From positions 1 through 5,171 of the forward strand of contig JAFXPL010000109.1 in NCBI GenBank assembly GCA_017527945.1: a stretch of DNA of 5,171 bases, given 5' to 3'. Of the stretch, positions 1-5,171 are shown in pieces; the first letter of the stretch is position 1, and each line of letters starts with the position of its first letter. A program made the position numbers and the translations under genes. Source of the stretch: Bacteroidales bacterium (GTDB lineage Bacteria; Bacteroidota; Bacteroidia; Bacteroidales; WCHB1-69). The notes beneath the pieces are model-generated. The model searched no databases. It saw nothing but the letters and a program-made list of their open reading frames with translations, and had not been told where the DNA came from.

Positions 1-1
1 C

Positions 2-1000
2 ATCCGCTTCGCCTTCCTCACCGGTGTGACCAAGTTCTCGCACGTCAGCATCTTCAGCGACCTGAACAACCTGCAGGACATCTCGCTCAACAATGCATAC
101 GCGGACATTTGCGGCTTCACCGAGGAGGAAATCCGGCAGACGTTTACCCCTTTCATCCAGAAATTCGCGAAACAGGAGCAGGTGGACGAGGATGCGATGA
201 TGGGAAAGTTGAAGGCCATGTACGACGGCTACCATTTCTCGCCGGATATGTCGAAGGATGTCTATAACCCGTTCAGTGTATTGAATGCGTTGAGCAGCTG
301 CCAGTTGCAGAACTACTGGTTCTCCACCGGCACCCCGACGTTTTTGGTCAAATTGCTGAAAGACGGGCAATATAAGATTCAACATCTTTCGGAAGGTGAC
401 ATTACGGCCACCGACCTTTCCGGCAAGGACTCTCTTTTCACAGAACCTGTGGCTTTGCTGTATCAGACTGGTTATCTGACGATTAAGGGCTTCGACAAAG
501 ATTTCGACAGCTACAGTCTCGGATTTCCCAACAAGGAGGTGGAGTTGAGTTTCCTGCGTTTCCTGCTGCCGAAATATGTGGGCGGCACGGAAAACCAGTC
601 GAGCTTCTACATCGAGCATTTCGTGCGCGACCTGCGGAAGGGCGACATCGACGGTTTTATGGAACGGATGGAAGCCTTTTTCGGCGACACCCCCTACGAG
701 CTGGTCCGCGACTGCGAGAACCACTTCCAGAACGTGCTGTTCACCGTCTGCCGGCTGATGGGCTACCACACCATTGCGGAGTACCGCACCTCGCGCGGCC
801 GCATCGACATGGTGGTGAAGACCGACGACTATACCTACGTTTTCGAGTTCAAATTCGACAAATCGGCGCAGGAGGCACTGCAACAGATTGACAGCAAAGA
901 GTATATGATTCCGTTCACCGCCGACGGCCGCCAAATCGTCAAGGTCGGGGTAAATTTCTCGAAGAAGACCCGGAATATTGAGGGCTGGGAAGTGAGGTAA
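2..1000 (+). CDS. AAA-ATPase-like / PD-(D/E)XK nuclease-superfamily protein, 5'-truncated by the window edge
   Basis: The frame is open from base 2 to the TAA at 998-1000, giving 332 visible residues. A GTG at 26-28 exists, but the family's conserved FLTGVTKFS motif runs through it, so the true start is upstream, probably by roughly 200 codons. The first visible part is the end of the AAA-ATPase-like domain (SIFSDLNNL, YADICGFTEEEI); the Walker motifs would lie off-window. A middle segment follows with YDGYHF, YNPFSVLNAL and NYWFSTGTPTFL. The C-terminal nuclease-like domain (PDDEXK_9/DUF1703 type) keeps its putative catalytic residues, counting from the first visible codon: Asp269 in GRIDMVV, and Glu282 and Lys284 in FEFKF, followed by the conserved QIDSKEY. 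The 3' end therefore looks intact. This family is abundant and often multicopy in Bacteroidota. Its biological role is not established; nuclease activity is inferred from the fold. A cytoplasmic location is likely, as no membrane segment is visible. Family assignment is firm, function is not. Confidence 0.93.
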   Translation: MRFAFLTGVTKFSHVSIFSDLNNLQDISLNNAYADICGFTEEEIRQTFTPFIQKFAKQEQVDEDAMMGKLKAMYDGYHFSPDMSKDVYNPFSVLNALSSCQLQNYWFSTGTPTFLVKLLKDGQYKIQHLSEGDITATDLSGKDSLFTEPVALLYQTGYLTIKGFDKDFDSYSLGFPNKEVELSFLRFLLPKYVGGTENQSSFYIEHFVRDLRKGDIDGFMERMEAFFGDTPYELVRDCENHFQNVLFTVCRLMGYHTIAEYRTSRGRIDMVVKTDDYTYVFEFKFDKSAQEALQQIDSKEYMIPFTADGRQIVKVGVNFSKKTRNIEGWEVR

Positions 1001-1016
1001 ACTTGTATCAAGCTTC

Positions 1017-1044
1017 AATAACCAATAACCAATAACCCATAACC
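1017..1044. repeat. Four-unit heptanucleotide tandem repeat (AATAACC)n
   Basis: Three perfect AATAACC units (1017-1023, 1024-1030, 1031-1037) are followed by one unit with a single change, CATAACC (1038-1044). The array lies 17 bp after the stop of the upstream gene and ends 10 bp before the -7 element at 1055. It therefore occupies the region where a -33 element would be expected for the glycosyltransferase promoter. It could be a plain intergenic simple repeat or a promoter-modulating one; the sequence alone cannot decide. Confidence 0.85.
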
Positions 1045-1054
1045 ATTAAAATCG

Positions 1055-1062
1055 TATCTTTG
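1055..1062 (+). promoter_or_regulatory. Bacteroidota-type -7 promoter element for the glycosyltransferase gene
   Basis: TATCTTTG matches the TAnnTTTG -7 consensus of the primary sigma factor of Bacteroidota exactly. No TTG is found at the usual distance upstream; the tandem repeat occupies that position. Transcription would be expected to start at about 1066-1069, giving a leader of about 40 nt before the ATG at 1109. The surrounding 20 bp (1048-1067) match the mutS promoter core at 17 of 20 positions. A weaker alternative, TAATATTG at 1096-1103, has one mismatch and would leave almost no leader. Confidence 0.65.
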
Positions 1063-1066
1063 CCGT

Positions 1067-1083
1067 CCGAACAGAACGTTCGG
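1067..1083 (+). promoter_or_regulatory. Perfect small hairpin in the glycosyltransferase 5' leader
   Basis: CCGAAC (1067-1072) and GTTCGG (1078-1083) form a perfect 6-bp stem around the 5-nt loop AGAAC. If transcription starts a few bases after the -7 element, this stem-loop sits at or very near the 5' end of the mRNA. Such structures can protect transcripts or affect translation, but no specific role can be assigned. An overlapping 8-bp DNA palindrome, GAACGTTC (1074-1081), could alternatively be a protein-binding site. Confidence 0.5.
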
Positions 1084-1108
1084 CATTTTAAGTCGTAATA
1101 TTGTCGAA

Positions 1109-2266
1109 ATGAAGATATTAGTGGTCCTTTCCCGCATTCCCTTCCCGTTGGAGAAGGGCGACAAGCTGAGAGCCTACTACCAGATCCGGGAGCTGTCGAA
1201 ATGGCACGACCTCTATTTGGTGGCCCTCTACAGTCATGCCGTGCCGTCGGAGGCGATGCGCGAGCTGACCCCTTTTTGCCGCGAGGTGCATTTCCTCCGG
1301 CAACACCCGGTGCGCAGCGCACTCAATATGGCGGGGGCGTTCCTCTCGGGGTTGCCGGTGCAGTGCGGCTACTTCTACAGCCAGCGCAACCACAAGGAAA
1401 TCGACAAAATCATCCAGGAAGTGCAGCCGGACAGAATCTATTGCCAACTTTTCCGGATGGCGGAATACGTCCGCAACTACCGGATTCCTAAAGTGCTGGA
1501 CTACCAAGACGCCTTTTCGATGGGGATGTCGCGCCGCGCCCGGAAAGCCATTCCCCTCTTTCGCTCCTTCTTCCGCATGGAAGGCCGCCGCATCGCCCGC
1601 TACGAGACCGACATCTTCGACGATTTCGAGGGCAAGACCATCATCACCGCCTTGGATAGGGAATTGATACAACATCCTATGAAAGAGGAAATTGTGGTGG
1701 TCCCGAACGGAGTGGATTTCGCCAAGTTCAGCCACGATGAGGTGCCGAAAACCCACGACTTGATTTTTTCCGGCAACATGAACTATCCGCCCAACGTGGA
1801 TGCCGCCGTCTATTTAGCCAAGGAGATCCTGCCCGAGCTGCGGAAAAGGCATCCGGAGGTGAAGCTGATGCTCGCCGGCGCCGATCCCGCTAAGAAGGTC
1901 CGCGCCCTGCAGAGCGACCACGTCACTGTCACGGGTTGGGTGCCCTCCATGACCGACTGCTACGCGCAAGCCCGCGTCTTCATCGCTCCGATGAGAATGG
2001 GTACCGGCCTGCAGAACAAGCTGTTGGAGGCCATGTCGATGAAATTGCCGTGTGTGACCTCACCGTTAGCCGCCAAACCGCTGGACCCCGCTGCGCAGGA
2101 AGGGGCTATCGTGGCATGCGGCACCACCCTGCAATATGTGGAAACCCTCGACCGACTGCTCACGGATTCCGCTTATTATCAGCAGCTTGCGGAACATGGT
2201 CACCGTTTTGTACACGAACACTACGATTGGACGAATGCAACGCGGAAATTGAATGAATTGTTTTGA
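1109..2266 (+). CDS. GT4-like (GT-B fold) glycosyltransferase
   Basis: This complete 385-residue protein is expected to transfer a sugar from a nucleotide-sugar donor onto a glycan or lipid-linked acceptor at the cytoplasmic face of the membrane; donor and acceptor cannot be read from the sequence. The N-terminal domain opens with MKILVVLSRIPFPLEKGDKLR, a first beta strand followed by a G17-D18-K19 loop. The linker has PNGVD at 199-203. The C-terminal domain has SGNMNYPPN from 221 and a nucleotide-sugar site around PMRMGTGLQNKLLEAM (294-309), with Lys304 and Glu307. The first Glu of the classical GT4 E-x7-E pair is Thr299 here. The GD-K-R and GxxNKxLEAM motifs resemble the TIGR03087-type sugar transferases associated with exopolysaccharide systems, from memory. 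No signal peptide or membrane helix is evident. The ATG at 1109 fits the family's N-terminus. It has its own promoter-like sequence and no other glycan gene beside it, so the pathway is unknown. Confidence 0.9.
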   Translation: MKILVVLSRIPFPLEKGDKLRAYYQIRELSKWHDLYLVALYSHAVPSEAMRELTPFCREVHFLRQHPVRSALNMAGAFLSGLPVQCGYFYSQRNHKEIDKIIQEVQPDRIYCQLFRMAEYVRNYRIPKVLDYQDAFSMGMSRRARKAIPLFRSFFRMEGRRIARYETDIFDDFEGKTIITALDRELIQHPMKEEIVVVPNGVDFAKFSHDEVPKTHDLIFSGNMNYPPNVDAAVYLAKEILPELRKRHPEVKLMLAGADPAKKVRALQSDHVTVTGWVPSMTDCYAQARVFIAPMRMGTGLQNKLLEAMSMKLPCVTSPLAAKPLDPAAQEGAIVACGTTLQYVETLDRLLTDSAYYQQLAEHGHRFVHEHYDWTNATRKLNELF

Positions 2267-2397
2267 GGCGTGTTGTAAAGGCGCGAAATTTTACGTTTCG
2301 GCAACTTCATTTAACCAATAATCACCCGTTTTTTGCACAAAATGTGTTAACAAATCATAATAATTCGATTAGAGTGCGAAAAAGGTCTGGAAGGGTG
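2267..2397. other. AT-rich intergenic region upstream of the mutS promoter
   Basis: No gene is visible here. Base composition drops sharply: 2341-2370 contains only 6 G/C in 30 bases, counted by hand, which is about 60-90 bp upstream of the expected mutS transcription start. Two weak inverted repeats are present: CGAAA/TTTCG (2284-2288 and 2296-2300) and CACA/TGTG (2336-2339 and 2343-2346). The run of T at 2329-2334 is not preceded by a strong stem, so no convincing intrinsic terminator for the glycosyltransferase gene can be called. Confidence 0.5.
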
Positions 2398-2426
2398 TTG
2401 AAATTCCAAGAAAAATCGTACTTTTG
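2398..2426 (+). promoter_or_regulatory. mutS promoter, Bacteroidota -33/-7 type
   Basis: A TTG at 2398-2400 is followed after 18 bp by TACTTTTG (2419-2426), an exact TAnnTTTG match. This arrangement fits the -33/-7 consensus of the Bacteroidota primary sigma factor. The predicted transcription start is around 2430-2433, so the mutS leader would be only about 13-16 nt. The leader is A-rich (CTTAAAAATTGAAAG before the ATG) and has no strong Shine-Dalgarno, which is usual in this phylum. The position supports mutS being transcribed on its own rather than with the glycosyltransferase gene. Confidence 0.8.
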
Positions 2427-2445
2427 CCATCTTAAAAATTGAAAG

Positions 2446-5061
2446 ATGGAAAAGAGTGCCGAGACCCCGTTGATGCGACAGTACAACCAATTCAAGGCCA
2501 AACATCCCGATGCCATTTTACTGTTCCGAGTGGGGGATTTTTACGAGACTTACGGTGAAGATGCCGTCAAAACGTCCAAGATTTTAGGTATCACGCTGAC
2601 CCGACACGGGAAGGGCGCGTCGCAGACTGAGCTGGCGGGTTTTCCCCACCACGCCCTCGACACGTACCTGCCGCGGCTCGTGCGCGCCGGCTACCGCGTG
2701 GCCATCTGCGAGCAGCTCGAAGACCCCAAACTCACCAAAACCCTCGTGAAACGCGGGATCATCGAGTTGGTCACGCCTGGCGTCTCCATCAACGACAAGG
2801 TGCTCGAACAGCGCGAGAACAACTTCCTCGCCGCCCTCCACCTCACCGACAAGCAGAGCGGCATCGCCTTCCTCGACATCTCCACTGGCGAGTTCTACCT
2901 CGCCGAGGGCAACGACGAATACTTGGACAAGCTGTTCCAGAACTTCAAGCCCATGGAGCTCGTCATCCAAAAGGGCAAGACACAAGCCTTCAAACAGCGC
3001 TTCGGCGAGAAAATGCTGCTCACTCAACTCGACGACTGGGTCTTCAAAACCGATTACACCCGCGAGCTGCTGACCAAGCACTTCCACACCAAATCGCTCA
3101 AAGGCTTCGGCGTGGAAGACCTCCCGCTCGGCATCATCGCCGCTGGCGCCGCCTTGCATTACATTTACGAAACGCAGAACCATAAGATTCAGCATATCAC
3201 CAAGATAAGCAGGATTGAGGAGGATCGCTTCGTCTGGTTGGACAAGTTTACCATCCGCAACCTCGAACTCATCCACTCGCCCAACGAAAACGCCGTCACT
3301 TTGCTCGATGTGCTCGACCAGACCCAAACCCCGATGGGATCCCGTATGCTGCGCAAATGGATTCTCATGCCGCTGAAGGAGAAGGTGCTCATCGACGAAC
3401 GACTCTCTGTTGTTGAGTATTTGATTAACAATCAAGAATTTACAACACAACTGACAGAAATTTTCAAGCCGATGGGCGACATGGAACGCATGGTCTCCAA
3501 AATCGCCACGGGGAAAATAAACCCGCGCGAAGCGTTGCAGTTAGCCGTCTCCCTGCGGGCCACTGAACAGCTGAAAGCCCTCTGCGAAAGTGCGCAATCC
3601 CCTATTTTGAAGGATATTTCGGATAAACTGAATCCTTGTGCCAATATCGCGAAACGCATCGAGAAGGAGATTTGCGAAGAACCGCCGGTGGTGCCGAGCA
3701 AGGGCGGCATCTTCCGTCGCGGTGTCAACGCCGAACTCGACGAGCTCACCGACTTAGCCACCAACAGCCGGGGCATCCTGGCCGACATCCAGCAGCGCGA
3801 AGCCGCCAAGACCGGTATCAACTCGCTGAAAATCGGCTTCAACAACGTGTTCGGCTATTATCTTGAGGTGACGAACACCTACAAGTCGAAGGTGCCGGCG
3901 GAGTGGACCCGCAAGCAGACCCTCACTGGCAGCGAACGCTATATCACCGAAGAACTTAAAGAGCTGGAAACCAAGATTTTGGGAGCGCAGGAAAAGATTC
4001 TCGAAATCGAAGTACGGCTCTACAACGAGCTGGTCGTCAGTCTCGCCGACTACATCCCCATCATCCAGAACAATGCCCGCCTCGCCGCCCGTATCGACGT
4101 GCTCAACGCCTTCGCCTACTGTGCCGTGCAATACCAATATACCAAGTCGGTCATCAGCAACTTCCAGAGCATCGACATCAAAGAGGGTCGTCACCCGGTG
4201 ATCGAACGGCAGCTTCCGCCCGAGGAACCTTACATCGCCAACGACATCCACTTGGACACGGACAAGCAGCAGATTATCATCATCACCGGTCCGAACATGT
4301 CGGGTAAGTCGGCACTACTGCGGCAGACTGCCCTCATCACGCTGATGGCGCAGATGGGCTGCTACGTGCCCGCCCGCGAGTGTACCATCGGCATCGTCGA
4401 TAAGATTTTCACCCGCGTGGGTGCCTCCGACAATATCTCCACCGGCGAATCCACCTTTATGGTCGAAATGAACGAAACGGCCAACATCCTCAACAACGTC
4501 ACCAACCGCAGTTTGGTGCTATTGGATGAAATCGGCAGGGGCACAAGCACTTACGACGGCATCTCCATCGCGTGGTCCATCGCCGAATACCTGCACGAGA
4601 ACCCGCTCCACCACGCCAAAGTGCTGTTCGCCACGCACTACCACGAGCTCAACGACATGGCCGCGCAGTTCCCCCGCATCAAAAACTACCACGTGTCGGT
4701 GAAGGAACTCGACAATAAGGTCTATTTCCTGCGCAAGTTGGAGGAGGGCGGCAGCGAGCACAGTTTCGGTATCCACGTGGCCCGCATGGCCGGTATGCCC
4801 CCCGCCGTGTTGCGCCGCGCCGAGGAGATTCTCAAACAGCTCGAAGATTCCCGCGCCCGCCGCGAAGAGAAGGGCGAGGAGGTTCACATCGAGAAGCCCA
4901 AAGACGACAGCTACCAACTGAGTTTCATCAACTTGGACGACCCGCTGCTCCTCGAAGTCAAGGAAACCATCGTCGGTTTGGACATCAACAGTCTCACGCC
5001 TGTGGAGGCGCTGATGAAGTTGAACGAGATACAGGGGCTGCTGACAGGGAAGAAGAAGTAG
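2446..5061 (+). CDS. mutS: DNA mismatch repair protein MutS
   Basis: MutS recognises mismatches and small insertion/deletion loops in newly replicated DNA and, as an ATP-driven sliding clamp, recruits MutL. At 871 residues it is complete and near the usual length (E. coli 853). The mismatch-reading Phe-x-Glu is F32-Y33-E34 in GDFYET, followed by the connector, lever and clamp domains. The ATPase domain has Walker A GPNMSGKS (615-622), the Walker B/signature region LLDEIGRGTSTYDG with D694-E695, and ATHYHEL (729-735). The HTH-containing dimerisation segment includes HVARMAGMPP. Near the C-terminus, QLSFI (824-828) resembles the bacterial beta-clamp-binding motif. The ending LTPVEALMKLNEIQGLL matches the usual MutS C-terminal helix, so the protein is not truncated. 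The mismatch-binding residues argue for MutS1, not MutS2. The ATG at 2446 places PLMRQY at the expected distance. No mutL is nearby. Base composition varies strongly along the gene. Confidence 0.98.
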   Translation: MEKSAETPLMRQYNQFKAKHPDAILLFRVGDFYETYGEDAVKTSKILGITLTRHGKGASQTELAGFPHHALDTYLPRLVRAGYRVAICEQLEDPKLTKTLVKRGIIELVTPGVSINDKVLEQRENNFLAALHLTDKQSGIAFLDISTGEFYLAEGNDEYLDKLFQNFKPMELVIQKGKTQAFKQRFGEKMLLTQLDDWVFKTDYTRELLTKHFHTKSLKGFGVEDLPLGIIAAGAALHYIYETQNHKIQHITKISRIEEDRFVWLDKFTIRNLELIHSPNENAVTLLDVLDQTQTPMGSRMLRKWILMPLKEKVLIDERLSVVEYLINNQEFTTQLTEIFKPMGDMERMVSKIATGKINPREALQLAVSLRATEQLKALCESAQSPILKDISDKLNPCANIAKRIEKEICEEPPVVPSKGGIFRRGVNAELDELTDLATNSRGILADIQQREAAKTGINSLKIGFNNVFGYYLEVTNTYKSKVPAEWTRKQTLTGSERYITEELKELETKILGAQEKILEIEVRLYNELVVSLADYIPIIQNNARLAARIDVLNAFAYCAVQYQYTKSVISNFQSIDIKEGRHPVIERQLPPEEPYIANDIHLDTDKQQIIIITGPNMSGKSALLRQTALITLMAQMGCYVPARECTIGIVDKIFTRVGASDNISTGESTFMVEMNETANILNNVTNRSLVLLDEIGRGTSTYDGISIAWSIAEYLHENPLHHAKVLFATHYHELNDMAAQFPRIKNYHVSVKELDNKVYFLRKLEEGGSEHSFGIHVARMAGMPPAVLRRAEEILKQLEDSRARREEKGEEVHIEKPKDDSYQLSFINLDDPLLLEVKETIVGLDINSLTPVEALMKLNEIQGLLTGKKK

Positions 5062-5107
5062 GGACGCGATTCATCGCGTCCGAACAAAAATGCGATTCAT
5101 CACGTCC
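5062..5107. repeat. REP-like palindrome plus a decayed second copy after mutS
   Basis: GGACGCGA (5062-5069) and TCGCGTCC (5074-5081) form a perfect 8-bp stem with the loop TTCA, starting on the first base after the mutS TAG. The 16-nt core at 5066-5081 recurs 26 bp later at 5092-5107 with 15 of 16 identities; the single change (G to A) breaks one stem pair, so the second copy folds poorly. No T-run follows the first stem, so this is not a canonical intrinsic terminator, although a stable 3' hairpin could still mark or protect the mutS mRNA end. Paired palindromic units of this kind resemble REP-type intergenic repeats. Confidence 0.7.
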
Positions 5108-5118
5108 ACGTTGCCAAA

Positions 5119-5141
5119 GGTTTCAAGTTTCAGGTTTCAAG
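5119..5141. repeat. Short direct repeat GGTTTCAAG with 14-bp period
   Basis: GGTTTCAAG occurs at 5119-5127 and 5133-5141, separated by TTTCA, so that the sequence reads as overlapping GTTTCA-like units. It lies in the noncoding tail of the window, after the REP-like pair. No gene is visible between 5062 and the end of the window. Function is unknown; this may be a simple-sequence relic. Confidence 0.6.
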
Positions 5142-5171
5142 TCCGCGTTATTCCGAGACAATTTTCCCGCC

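Noticed and set aside
1002..1012. Terminator after the PD-(D/E)XK gene (CTTG-TAT-CAAG)
   Set aside because: There are only 4 bp of stem and no T-run.
1118..1756. 212-codon open frame on the minus strand, inside the glycosyltransferase gene
   Set aside because: It is antisense to a well-supported gene, has no recognisable motif, and has no promoter or leader of its own.
1936..2256. 106-codon + strand open frame overlapping the glycosyltransferase gene in another frame
   Set aside because: The glycosyltransferase frame carries conserved motifs throughout this stretch; the alternative frame has none.
2584..3450. 288-codon open frame on the minus strand, inside mutS
   Set aside because: It lies entirely opposite mutS. 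Its translation is rich in V, E, L, G and D runs with no recognisable motif, as expected from the antisense of GC-rich codons.
3754..4917. Minus-strand open frames at 3754-4251 and 4519-4917
   Set aside because: Both mirror conserved MutS clamp and ATPase coding sequence, so their openness follows from mutS codon use.
5062..5081. Intrinsic terminator for mutS
   Set aside because: The stem is strong, but it is followed by CGAACAAAAA on the + strand and not by a T-run. It was annotated as a REP-like palindrome instead.
1064..5086. Shared 10-mer CGTCCGAACA at 1064-1073 and 5077-5086
   Set aside because: It is a short match with unrelated flanks; one copy is part of the leader hairpin and the other of the palindrome edge. 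Chance is a sufficient explanation without genome-wide counts.
5062..5171. CRISPR array or start of a new gene in the right-hand tail
   Set aside because: The repeats are too short and too few for CRISPR, and no open frame with a plausible start is visible on either strand.

Overview
The window looks like an ordinary chromosomal stretch from a member of the Bacteroidota, most likely the order Bacteroidales. Two intergenic regions carry the Bacteroidota-type -7 promoter element TAnnTTTG. Start codons are preceded by A-rich sequence rather than a strong Shine-Dalgarno. The protein families, especially the AAA-ATPase-like/PD-(D/E)XK protein at the left edge, are also typical of that group. Coding sequence is fairly GC-rich and intergenic sequence is clearly AT-richer. 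No species can be named from the sequence alone.

Layout, all genes on the + strand: (1) bases 2-1000 hold the C-terminal two thirds or so of an AAA-ATPase-like/PD-(D/E)XK nuclease-superfamily protein whose start lies left of the window. (2) Bases 1001-1108 are a short intergenic region with a heptanucleotide tandem repeat, a -7 element and a small perfect hairpin. (3) Bases 1109-2266 encode a complete GT-B fold, GT4-like glycosyltransferase. (4) Bases 2267-2445 are an AT-rich intergenic region with a convincing -33/-7 promoter close to the next start codon. (5) Bases 2446-5061 encode a complete MutS DNA mismatch repair protein. (6) Bases 5062-5171 contain no gene that I can see. They hold a perfect palindrome abutting the mutS stop codon, a decayed second copy of it, and a short GGTTTCAAG direct repeat.

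The three genes do not look like a functional unit. The glycosyltransferase and mutS each have their own promoter-like sequence and are separated by 108 and 179 bp, so they are probably independent transcripts. MutS acts in genome maintenance and the glycosyltransferase probably in surface or exported glycan synthesis. The role of the PD-(D/E)XK protein is not established.

I found no convincing undescribed system. The items most worth a second look are small-scale DNA features: the tandem repeat covering the expected -33 region of the glycosyltransferase promoter, the 5' UTR hairpin, the REP-like palindrome fused to the mutS stop codon, and strong base-composition swings inside mutS.
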